Source of the DNA: DHVE2 group archaeon
Lineage (GTDB): Archaea > Thermoplasmatota > Thermoplasmata > Thermoplasmatales > Aciduliprofundaceae
DNA: 8,492 bases
Assembly (NCBI GenBank): GCA_026986135.1
Contig: JALSPD010000134.1
Coordinates: 1-8,492 of the forward strand
Direction of reading: 5' to 3'
The notes beneath the pieces are model-generated. The model was not told the origin of the DNA. It did not search any database and worked only from the letters and a program-made list of their open reading frames with translations. A program made the translations under genes and the position numbers. This document shows, in pieces, positions 1 through 6,247 of this stretch (within the stretch, counting starts at the first letter, position 1; each line of letters begins with the position of its first letter).

Positions 1-29
1 ATTGGAGAGAAGTGTAAGCCCTCTCTGGG

Positions 30-59
30 GTTAAAATTTGACCATGGTGGGATTGAAAG
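30..59 (+). repeat. CRISPR repeat 1
   Basis: 30-base repeat unit beginning GTTAAAATTTG and ending GGGATTGAAAG, identical to the copies at 97-126 and 164-193. It is preceded by 29 bases of a truncated spacer. Confidence 0.95.
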
Positions 60-96
60 ACATACTCCTCGTTGTAAATTTTCTCTGCATATTCCC

Positions 97-126
97 GTTA
101 AAATTTGACCATGGTGGGATTGAAAG
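97..126 (+). repeat. CRISPR repeat 2
   Basis: Identical 30-base repeat unit, flanked on both sides by 37-base spacers. Confidence 0.95.
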
Positions 127-163
127 TAGCCATCCCCTATCAGTTTCAGTAACTCATCAATAT

Positions 164-193
164 GTTAAAATTTGACCATGGTGGGATTGAAAG
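164..193 (+). repeat. CRISPR repeat 3, terminal
   Basis: Identical 30-base repeat unit and the last in the array. The next 38 bases contain no further repeat and run directly into the promoter of the GTPase gene. Confidence 0.95.
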
Positions 194-231
194 AATCCGC
201 CAGAAGATCTTTGAGTATAGCAAAACACACC

Positions 232-240
232 CTTAATATA
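232..240 (+). promoter_or_regulatory. TATA box for the Nog1-like GTPase gene
   Basis: The sequence CTTAATATA is centred about 27 bases upstream of the GTG at 263. That is the normal archaeal spacing from TATA box to transcription start, so the mRNA is predicted to begin at or next to the start codon (leaderless). No Shine-Dalgarno sequence precedes the GTG. Confidence 0.6.
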
Positions 241-262
241 CATGTTCCCATTCTAACCAACT

Positions 263-1225
263 GTGTTCAGAGAGATACCCACGGTGCTCACATCCGAGGA
301 GCTAATAGACAAGATGTTCAGGCGTGCTAAGAAAGTTGAGGTAGGTTACTCCAGAAACCGTCTCGCCATGGAGAAAAACCTGAGCATCGCAAAGATATAC
401 ACTGCGAGGGATGTGGCCGTGAGCACCCTTGAAAGATACATTGAGGCTTTTCCGTACATAAACAAACTGCATCCATTCTACCGCACACTTCTTGACCTTC
501 TAATTGAAAAGGACAGGTATAAAAAATCCCTGGCATCCCTTAAATGGGCCGCTGGACGGATTGATTCTTTTGCCTCCCGGTACGCTTCAAAAATAAAAGG
601 CGCGGGGAAGGTGGAGGAGATCCTTAAATTCAGAAGGGAGTTCTATGGACGTGCAGCATCAGTCATAAAAGACATATCTTCTGAACTGGAGTATCTCAAC
701 AGGGCAAGGGACACCATTAAAAAGATACCCTCCATAGATCCAGACCTTCCAAGTGTGGTTATAGCAGGGTATCCAAATGTAGGCAAATCAGCTCTTGTGA
801 ACAGACTCAGCAGCGCAAAACCCGAAATCGCACCTTATCCATTCACCACCAAAGGAATAACTGTGGGACATCTTGAATTAAAGGACATGAGAATCCAGAT
901 CATTGATACACCAGGTCTTCTGGATAGACCCCTTGAAAGGAGGAACAAAATAGAGGTTCAGGCAATTCTGGCCCTGAAATATCTTGCAGATCTAATAGTA
1001 TTTCTTCTAGACCCCTCAGAAACGTGCGGATACTCCCTTGAAGATCAAATGAAACTTCTGAAAGATCTGAAAGATAACTTTCCTGTGCCCATTCTTGTTG
1101 TGGAAAACAAATCTGACATAAATAAAAGCAACTCTGAAAATCTTAAAATCTCTGCAAAAACAGGAGAAGGCATTGATGATCTTGTTTTCAGAATAAAAGA
1201 ATCCCTGCAGCGTGTAGATAAATAA
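263..1225 (+). CDS. Nog1-type (Obg-HflX superfamily) GTPase, ribosome assembly
   Basis: This 320-residue protein is the archaeal short form of Nog1. The eukaryotic protein, which acts in 60S subunit assembly, carries a long C-terminal extension that is absent here. Residues 1-160 form the helical NOG1 N-terminal domain, opening with IPTVLTSEELIDK as expected for the family, which supports the GTG start. The GTPase domain follows: G1 GYPNVGKS at 169-176, G2 threonines near 195-200 (FTTKGITVG), G3 DTPG at 215-218, G4 NKSD at 282-285 and G5 SAK at 297-299. All GTP-binding motifs look intact, so it should be active. By family it probably binds the large ribosomal subunit or its precursor in the cytoplasm; that role is inferred. 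A promoter lies between the CRISPR array and the gene. The next gene starts 37 bases downstream (or 16 with the alternative start) with its own promoter. Confidence 0.95.
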   Translation: MFREIPTVLTSEELIDKMFRRAKKVEVGYSRNRLAMEKNLSIAKIYTARDVAVSTLERYIEAFPYINKLHPFYRTLLDLLIEKDRYKKSLASLKWAAGRIDSFASRYASKIKGAGKVEEILKFRREFYGRAASVIKDISSELEYLNRARDTIKKIPSIDPDLPSVVIAGYPNVGKSALVNRLSSAKPEIAPYPFTTKGITVGHLELKDMRIQIIDTPGLLDRPLERRNKIEVQAILALKYLADLIVFLLDPSETCGYSLEDQMKLLKDLKDNFPVPILVVENKSDINKSNSENLKISAKTGEGIDDLVFRIKESLQRVDK

Positions 1226-1233
1226 GTGGTGAA

Positions 1234-1243
1234 ATTTTAATAT
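1234..1243 (+). promoter_or_regulatory. TATA box for the DUF1611 gene
   Basis: ATTTTAATAT lies in the short gap after the GTPase stop codon. It is centred about 25 bases before the ATG at 1263 and overlaps the upstream ATG at 1242, so a transcript from this promoter would start too late to include the 1242 start. Confidence 0.55.
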
Positions 1244-1262
1244 GAGCGGGTGTTGCACATGT

Positions 1263-2279
1263 ATGAAAGTGGTCATTCTTGCCCATGGGAGATTTACAAA
1301 AATGGGTGGAAAAACAGCCAGAGGGGTTTATTTTTACAGCATGGACGAGATCGTGGCCATCCTGGATAGAACCCTTGCAGGGCGATATGCGGATGACTTC
1401 TTTCCCGGAAAAAGGCATGTTCCCATATTTTCGCATCTGCGAGATGTGAAAGAGGATTACGATACCCTCATAATAGGCGTGGCACCCATCGGCGGTAAGC
1501 TGCCTGTGGAATGGAGAGAGGAAATCAAAATTGCCCTTGAAAACGGAAAAACTGTTATCTCGGGATTGCACGATTTTCTTGGGGATGATCCAGAATTCAA
1601 AAAAATTGCAGATGCCAGCAACGCGAAAATCGTGGATGTTCGCAGACCCCCTGAGAAATTAAGGGTTGCAGATGGCTCTGGAAGAGGATATAATACCGTG
1701 CTGGTTGCAGGCACGGACTGCAGTGTGGGCAAGATGATAACAGCAGTGGAGCTAACAAGGGAAGCGAGAAAAATTGGAATAAATGCAGGATTCGTAGCCA
1801 CTGGACAAACAGGAATAATGGTTGGAGCGGATGCTGGCTATGTAATTGACCGCATCCCTGGAGATTTTATGGCGGGTGCCGTGGAAGAACTCGTTAAGAG
1901 GATATCTGCGCGAAGAGATCTTGTTTTTGTTGAGGGACAGGGCGCGCTGACGCATCCCGCTTACAGCGGTGTGACCCTCGCGATACTTCACGGCTCATAT
2001 CCAAAGAGGATTGTGATTGCGCATGATCCCACAAGAAGGGAACATCATGATTACCCTGGCTTCAAAATACCACCCCTGGACAGGCAGATAGAACTCTACG
2101 AGAAACTCGCGGAGGAGGTATCAGGAGGCAAGGTAGTTGGCATATCTGTGGATGGTGAGAATCTAGGTGAGGAGGAGGTGATAAAATATATAGACGAGGT
2201 TGAGAAGGAGTATGGATTGCCAGCCACAGATGTACTAAGATTTCCCTCGGGAGAATTTCTCAAGAAGATATTGAGATGA
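1263..2279 (+). CDS. DUF1611 family P-loop protein (DgcN-like)
   Basis: This 338-residue protein has the DUF1611 architecture: a Rossmann-like N-terminal domain (about 1-145, opening MKVVILAHGRF) and a C-terminal P-loop NTPase-like domain. Visible signatures are GTDCSVGK at 150-157 (P-loop), ATGQTG at 179-184, EGQG at 224-227 followed by HP at 231-232, and a histidine-rich RREHHDYPGF stretch near 258-267. Bacterial members named DgcN are reported as D-glutamate N-acetyltransferases acting with the dehydrogenase DgcA; others sit beside dipeptide epimerases. Neither partner is here, so the substrate is open. I prefer the ATG at 1263 because it fits the family N-terminus and lies 25 bases from a TATA box. 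An in-frame ATG at 1242 would add the seven residues MSGCCTC and has a possible GGTGA ribosome-binding site at 1228-1232, so it may be used on read-through mRNA. Confidence 0.9.
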   Translation: MKVVILAHGRFTKMGGKTARGVYFYSMDEIVAILDRTLAGRYADDFFPGKRHVPIFSHLRDVKEDYDTLIIGVAPIGGKLPVEWREEIKIALENGKTVISGLHDFLGDDPEFKKIADASNAKIVDVRRPPEKLRVADGSGRGYNTVLVAGTDCSVGKMITAVELTREARKIGINAGFVATGQTGIMVGADAGYVIDRIPGDFMAGAVEELVKRISARRDLVFVEGQGALTHPAYSGVTLAILHGSYPKRIVIAHDPTRREHHDYPGFKIPPLDRQIELYEKLAEEVSGGKVVGISVDGENLGEEEVIKYIDEVEKEYGLPATDVLRFPSGEFLKKILR

Positions 2280-2290
2280 AAATACCAAAA

Positions 2291-2298
2291 AAATTATA
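2291..2298 (+). promoter_or_regulatory. TATA box for the small sensor-like gene
   Basis: AAATTATA, preceded by a purine-rich BRE-like stretch (CCAAAAA), is centred about 27 bases before the ATG at 2322. This predicts a leaderless mRNA. A 10-base perfect palindrome, GTTAATTAAC (2308-2317), lies between the TATA box and the start. Confidence 0.6.
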
Positions 2299-2321
2299 GG
2301 TATGTTTGTTAATTAACCACC

Positions 2322-2840
2322 ATGAGCGAGAAGATGGCAAAGGGTGCGGTGGTAAACGGATATCTTAAATTTGTTAAGAAAAAATGGGGTATTGAGGGTA
2401 TGCAAGAAGCCATGAAATACGCGGGAATAAACAAACTACCGAAGGATGGCGAATGGTTTCCCGCAGATGCCACCACAAAGGTGCTGAAATGGATTGAGGA
2501 AAATAAGGGATTGAATTATGTGGTTGAGGCTGGCAGGCACGCAAGCAAGGACCTTGGAGTGTTCAGGTACATTGTCGCCTCATTTATGAGCGTTGAAAGG
2601 TTCCTTAAAAGATCTCGTGAAACATACAGTTTGCTTTTCAATTATGGTGAATTCTTAATTGACCACACGAACAATGGAGCAATAATAACCATAAAAAACG
2701 CAAGGCATCCTGAGCCATCCTGCTACGCATGGGAAGGCGCACTTCGTGGTATCCTGGAGATAACAAGAACCAAGGGAAGTGTTGAGAGAATCGATCCTGA
2801 TAACCCAGAAGATTGCAAATTCAGGATGACCTGGGAATGA
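2322..2840 (+). CDS. Small DUF2378/V4R-like protein, function unknown
   Basis: This is a 172-residue soluble protein with no signal peptide or membrane helix. The N-terminal part (GAVVNGYLKFVKKKWGIEG, 8-26) and the C-terminal part (C134 then EGALRGILE, V154, and DC-KF-W at 164-171) recall the DUF2378/TIGR02265 family. They also recall, more distantly, the V4R and heme-NO-binding (HNOB) small-molecule sensor domains, which share the helical start and the 'G..G..E ... C.F...W' ending. This is recognition by pattern only. The proximal histidine expected for HNOB heme binding is not evident; the isolated H74 does not sit in the YxSxR context. C134 and C165 might pair or bind metal. It has its own promoter and a T-run terminator, so it is probably transcribed alone, and neither neighbour indicates a partner. 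A ligand-sensing role is inferred. I am confident of the gene but not of the function. Confidence 0.85.
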   Translation: MSEKMAKGAVVNGYLKFVKKKWGIEGMQEAMKYAGINKLPKDGEWFPADATTKVLKWIEENKGLNYVVEAGRHASKDLGVFRYIVASFMSVERFLKRSRETYSLLFNYGEFLIDHTNNGAIITIKNARHPEPSCYAWEGALRGILEITRTKGSVERIDPDNPEDCKFRMTWE

Positions 2841-2868
2841 AAAATATTCAATATTGTTCAGATTAAAA

Positions 2869-2874
2869 TTTTTT
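2869..2874 (+). terminator. Oligo-T transcription terminator
   Basis: A run of six T residues lies 29 bases after the stop of the 172-residue protein gene, in an AT-rich stretch. Archaeal RNA polymerase terminates at such runs on the non-template strand without needing a hairpin. It would separate this gene from the beta-helix gene. Confidence 0.5.
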
Positions 2875-2898
2875 CATCAAAACACTTATATTTGATGA
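2874..2898. promoter_or_regulatory. Inverted repeat around a TATA box, possible operator
   Basis: Arms TCATCAAA (2874-2881) and TTTGATGA (2891-2898) are perfect reverse complements separated by 9 bases. The spacer plus right arm contain the TATA element (TTATATT, 2886-2892) of the beta-helix gene. A dimeric regulator bound here would block TBP, so repression is the simplest reading. That interpretation is inferred. Confidence 0.4.
2886..2892 (+). promoter_or_regulatory. TATA box for the beta-helix protein gene
   Basis: TTATATT is centred 35 bases before the GTG at 2924. Transcription would start near 2914-2916, giving a leader of about 10 bases that begins with the Shine-Dalgarno sequence. 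Confidence 0.55.
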
Positions 2899-2914
2899 TT
2901 ACTGTGGAATAATC

Positions 2915-2920
2915 GGTGAT
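2915..2920 (+). promoter_or_regulatory. Shine-Dalgarno site for the beta-helix gene
   Basis: GGTGAT matches the complement of the usual archaeal 16S rRNA 3' end (AUCACC) and sits three bases before the GTG start at 2924. It fixes that GTG as the start and makes this gene unlike its leaderless neighbours. Confidence 0.6.
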
Positions 2921-2923
2921 TCC

Positions 2924-4453
2924 GTGAATAAGAAGTTATCCATTGTTCTGATAATATGGACCGCAATTGCAGTTATTTCTCTGGCATGGGCTCTGGGTAT
3001 CCACACTCCCGGGATAAATGGCAGCTCATCCCAGAATGTTGAGAGGGGAAGCATTCCACATTCAACGGTGAGAATAAATAGCGATGCCGAATTCTCCAGC
3101 TCGGATGCCGTCATTTCAGGAACCGGCACAGCAGGAGACCCGTACATAATCTCAGGGTGGGAGATAGATGCCCACGGGGAAGATGCAGCAATATACATAG
3201 GGAACACATCATCGTATGTGCTCATAAAGGATTGCCATGTCTTCAACGCCACAAACAGCGCAGGATATGCACGCGGCTCGGGAATTGCCCTATACTCCTC
3301 TAACCATATTCTGGTGGAAAATGTGACCTCTGAGGGTAATCCCAACGGGATCTGGATATCCACCTACTCAAGCAGCATAAACATCTCAAACTCCATGCTC
3401 GTGGATAATGGAATCGGCATTTCACTGCATTTCAGGGCCTCTCATCTTGAAATTTTTAACAACAGGATAGATGGAAAATTCACAGGGATACGAATGGATT
3501 ACGGTGTGAACAACATAACTGCAGAAAAGAACAGAATATACAATGTTACCGATTACGGAATTGAGATGCTGGGTTCGCTGGAGAGAATAAGCAACATCAC
3601 TCTGGAGAGAAATACCATAAGATGGACTGGCTACGGAATTTATATGCTCTCCGAGAATGCTTACCACCGGATTATTGGCAACATAATATCAAATTCCAGC
3701 AACGATGGTATATACGCGAAGGACAATGTCCACGATAATACCATTGAGAACAACACCATACTTTACCCTGAGAACTGCGGCATAAATGTGGATAACTCCG
3801 ATTCCAGTGATAAGGGCTTCAACAGGAATGTAATTGCAAACAATGATATTGCTCAAACAACTTCGCATGGTATCCTAATCAATGGAAGATTTGGTGGTGC
3901 ATCTCACAATAGAATATCTGGAAACAGGATAAACAATTCCGGTGCCTCGGGCATATACCTGTACGATGCCACAGATAACAGGATTGACAACAATACATTG
4001 GAGTACTCCAGAGAATATGGGTTGAGAATATACGGGTACTCTGACAGCAACATAATTGACGGAAACATCATTATTCATACCAGATTTTACGCCATCTACC
4101 TTCTCTCCTCAGATGGTAATGAGATTTACAACAATTCGTTCTATTACAACAACGGTACAGGGGATGTGTACGATCCATCCAACAGCCAGGCGTACGATTC
4201 TTCTGGAAACAATCAGTGGGATCATGGGGGACGAGGAAACTACTGGCATGATCTCGCAGGGAGCTACACCGACGGAGACGACGATGGCATCCTGGATGGC
4301 GTTAGTTATCCCATTGCGGGTGGAAAGGGCGCCGCTGACAACTATCCCCTGGCAAATCCAGGAGGAGATATTCCAGAACTGCATATGATTATTCTCCTTC
4401 TGGCCCTGACCGCAATAACCATCATCTCAATAATGAACAAACGGATTCATTGA
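2924..4453 (+). CDS. Secreted, membrane-anchored parallel beta-helix (NosD-like) protein
   Basis: This 509-residue surface protein starts with a basic MNKK and a hydrophobic segment (5-25), a signal peptide with possible cleavage near AWA/LG. Residues 50-90 contain ISGTGTAGDPYIISGWEID, the usual lead-in of archaeal NosD/CASH proteins. About ten to twelve PbH1 turns follow (roughly 95-410), recognisable by repeated 'N.I..N.I......GI.l' phrases such as HNRISGNRINNSGASGIYL. The helix closes with the family's ending: GNYWHDL (438-444), an Asp-rich TDGDDDGILDG (449-459) that may bind calcium, and a DNYPL motif (472-476). A hydrophobic helix (about 487-503) and the basic tail NKRIH form a C-terminal anchor. 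Many NxS/T sequons suggest N-glycosylation. Such folds bind or cleave polysaccharides, but I see no catalytic signature, so enzymatic activity is not claimed. No nos copper-transport genes are nearby, so the name nosD is not justified. Confidence 0.92.
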   Translation: MNKKLSIVLIIWTAIAVISLAWALGIHTPGINGSSSQNVERGSIPHSTVRINSDAEFSSSDAVISGTGTAGDPYIISGWEIDAHGEDAAIYIGNTSSYVLIKDCHVFNATNSAGYARGSGIALYSSNHILVENVTSEGNPNGIWISTYSSSINISNSMLVDNGIGISLHFRASHLEIFNNRIDGKFTGIRMDYGVNNITAEKNRIYNVTDYGIEMLGSLERISNITLERNTIRWTGYGIYMLSENAYHRIIGNIISNSSNDGIYAKDNVHDNTIENNTILYPENCGINVDNSDSSDKGFNRNVIANNDIAQTTSHGILINGRFGGASHNRISGNRINNSGASGIYLYDATDNRIDNNTLEYSREYGLRIYGYSDSNIIDGNIIIHTRFYAIYLLSSDGNEIYNNSFYYNNGTGDVYDPSNSQAYDSSGNNQWDHGGRGNYWHDLAGSYTDGDDDGILDGVSYPIAGGKGAADNYPLANPGGDIPELHMIILLLALTAITIISIMNKRIH

Positions 4454-4463
4454 GCATTTCCAA

Positions 4464-4471
4464 AAATTTAT
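4464..4471 (+). promoter_or_regulatory. TATA box for gltX
   Basis: AAATTTAT, preceded by CCAAA (BRE-like), is centred about 29 bases before the ATG at 4496, which has no Shine-Dalgarno sequence. A leaderless mRNA is predicted. A tandem CATATCCG (4475-4482, 4483-4490) fills the gap between box and start. Confidence 0.6.
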
Positions 4472-4495
4472 CAACATATCCGCATATCCGCAACC

Positions 4496-6169
4496 ATGGA
4501 ACTGCGAGAAATCATACTCAAGTACGCGCTTCAGAATGCCCTCTTTCACGATGGCAGGGCAAATTACAAGGCGGTTATGGGAAAGATAATGGCGGAGAAT
4601 CCAGAACTTAGAAAGAGGGCAAAGGAACTAATCCCAGAGGTAAAGAAGATCGTGGAGGAAGTGAATTCCCTATCTCCAGAGGAAATGAGAAAAAAACTTG
4701 AGGAAATAGCCCCTGAACTTCTTGAGAGAAAGAAGAAGGAGGAGAAAAAGGAGCTTGAGGATCTTCCCGATGTTAATGGACCCGTAAGAATGCGCCTGGC
4801 ACCGAGCCCGTCCGGGCCGATGCATCTCGGGCAATCAAGGATGGCAATCCTTAATGATGAGTATGTTAAGAGATACGGAGGCACGCTTTTTCTGAGAATA
4901 GAGGATACGAATCCTCACAACATTCTCCCAGAGGCATACGACATGATTCCAGAGGATCTTGAGTGGCTCGGCGTGAAAATCCACCAAATTGTTATTCAGA
5001 GCGACAGATTTGAAATATACTATGATTACGCAAGAAAACTTCTTGAAATGGGCAAGGCATATATAACAACAGTGCCAGCTGATGAATGGAGAAAACTCAA
5101 GGCAGCGGGAAAGCCCACGCCAGATAGGGAATTGAGCGTTGAGGAACAACTTGAGAGATGGGAAAAGATGCTTGGGGGCGAGTACGAGGACGGTGAGGCC
5201 GTTTATGTAGTTAAGACTGATCTTAACCACCCGAATCCAGCAATAAGGGACTGGGCCGCGTTCAGGGTAATAAAGGATGCCGAGCATCCAAGGGTAGGAA
5301 ATAGGTACATAGTGTATCCTCTGATGAACTTCTCCGTTGCGGTGGATGATCATGAACTAAACCTGACGCATGTTCTTAGAGGGAAGGACCATCTCAACAA
5401 CACATACAGGCAGATGTACCTCTACGAATACTTCCAGTGGAAAAAACCTGTGTACATACACTATGGATGGGTCACAATGAAGGATACAATACTAAAAACC
5501 TCCCTGATTAAGGAGGGAATAAGAAGGGGAGAGTTCTCAGGATGGGACGATCCCCGTCTTGGAACTCTCAGAGCCCTTGCAAAAAGGGGAATACATCCGG
5601 AGGCAATAAGGAGATATTGGATAGATGTGGGACTCAAATCGGCGGACATTGAGTTCTCATGGGATAATCTCTACGCTTACAACAGGGAGATAATTGACTC
5701 AAAAGCAAAGAGATACTTTTTCGTGTGGAATCCCAGAGAAATAGAGATAAGGGGCATAGATGCCATTGAATCCCGCGCTCCATACCACCCAAGTAAAGAC
5801 ATGGGATTCAGGCATTATACTCTTAAATCACCCATTAGAGTGCTCTTGGTAGAGGATGAATGGAAATCCATTGATGATGGTACATTGCTCCGTCTGAAGG
5901 ACCTATGCAATGTGGTAAAGAGGGGAAACATAGGAGAATACGCTGGAAACGATGTCAGTGTGATAAAGAGAGGAGCGAAAATAATCCACTGGTGCCCCAC
6001 GGAGGGGATAGAAACGAAGGTATTTATGCCAGATGGAACGGTGTATGAAGGTGTATCAGAGCCACTTGTAAGAGAAAGCATTGGCGAAGTTGTGCAGTTT
6101 GAGAGATTTGGATTCTGCAAGATATATTATGAGAATGGTAAAATTATGGGGTACTTTGCTCACAGATAA
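4496..6169 (+). CDS. gltX: Glutamate--tRNA ligase, archaeal type
   Basis: This 557-residue enzyme charges tRNA with glutamate in the cytoplasm. Residues 1-92 are the archaeal helical N-terminal extension, ending in a charged Lys/Glu linker (78-90). The class I catalytic core follows: RLAPSPSGPMHLGQ at 100-113 holds the HIGH-equivalent motif HLGQ (110-113), then RIEDTNP (134-140), VLRGKDHLNNTYRQ (293-306), the KMSKS-equivalent ILKTS (332-336) and GWDDPRLGTLRAL (349-361). The C-terminal beta-barrel anticodon domain runs from about 410 to the end. Length is normal. Archaeal GluRS is generally non-discriminating and is followed by GatDE or GatCAB amidation, which is assumed rather than shown. Oddities: HLGQ replaces HIGH, LKTSL replaces the common LS(K/T)SK, and the Cys positions after AYI that many archaeal homologues carry are Thr/Val/Pro (190-209). 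Full length and intact flanking blocks argue for a working enzyme. Confidence 0.95.
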   Translation: MELREIILKYALQNALFHDGRANYKAVMGKIMAENPELRKRAKELIPEVKKIVEEVNSLSPEEMRKKLEEIAPELLERKKKEEKKELEDLPDVNGPVRMRLAPSPSGPMHLGQSRMAILNDEYVKRYGGTLFLRIEDTNPHNILPEAYDMIPEDLEWLGVKIHQIVIQSDRFEIYYDYARKLLEMGKAYITTVPADEWRKLKAAGKPTPDRELSVEEQLERWEKMLGGEYEDGEAVYVVKTDLNHPNPAIRDWAAFRVIKDAEHPRVGNRYIVYPLMNFSVAVDDHELNLTHVLRGKDHLNNTYRQMYLYEYFQWKKPVYIHYGWVTMKDTILKTSLIKEGIRRGEFSGWDDPRLGTLRALAKRGIHPEAIRRYWIDVGLKSADIEFSWDNLYAYNREIIDSKAKRYFFVWNPREIEIRGIDAIESRAPYHPSKDMGFRHYTLKSPIRVLLVEDEWKSIDDGTLLRLKDLCNVVKRGNIGEYAGNDVSVIKRGAKIIHWCPTEGIETKVFMPDGTVYEGVSEPLVRESIGEVVQFERFGFCKIYYENGKIMGYFAHR

Positions 6170-6247
6170 AGAGCGGACATAAAAATAAAGATTGCGAATA
6201 TAAACCAAAGCTACATTGAAGAGGTTAGATGGGGCTAAAATAAATTG

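Larger units (their letters stand above)
1..193 (+). CRISPR. CRISPR array, distal (trailer) end, three repeats
   Basis: Three identical 30-base repeats lie at 30-59, 97-126 and 164-193. Each begins GTTAAAATTTG, has the palindromic core ACCATGGT, and ends GGGATTGAAAG. Two complete spacers of exactly 37 bases (60-96, 127-163) separate them, and bases 1-29 are the end of a third spacer cut by the window. The ATTGAAAG end is the usual 8-base 5' handle of mature crRNA in archaeal type I (and co-occurring type III) systems, so transcription is probably left to right. The leader, and perhaps the cas genes, would then lie outside to the left. The last repeat shows no decay, although terminal repeats often degenerate. 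No cas gene is in the window, so the subtype is not determined. I see no match between the spacers and the rest of the window. Confidence 0.96.

Noticed and set aside
41..48. ACCATGGT palindrome within the CRISPR repeat as a crRNA hairpin
   Set aside because: An 8-base palindrome without a loop cannot fold into a stable stem in single-stranded crRNA; the repeat is probably largely unstructured.
204..211. AAGATCTT palindrome between the CRISPR array and the GTPase promoter
   Set aside because: Eight-base AT-rich palindromes are expected by chance at this length, and it has no particular spacing to the promoter.
1188..1571. Antisense open frame over the GTPase-DUF1611 junction
   Set aside because: It overlaps two well-supported genes on the other strand and has no recognisable protein features.
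4056..4388. Open frame of 110 codons on the + strand inside the beta-helix gene
   Set aside because: It is fully contained in a longer gene with clear beta-helix repeats, has no promoter or ribosome-binding site, and its translation is Thr/Met-rich without recognisable motifs.
2924..4453. Naming the beta-helix gene nosD
   Set aside because: The fold matches, but there are no nitrous-oxide reductase or nosFY transporter genes nearby, and the C-terminal anchor suggests a general surface protein.
4835..5353. Open frame of 172 codons on the - strand inside gltX
   Set aside because: It is antisense to a conserved enzyme, its translation shows no domain pattern, and no - strand start signal lies before it.
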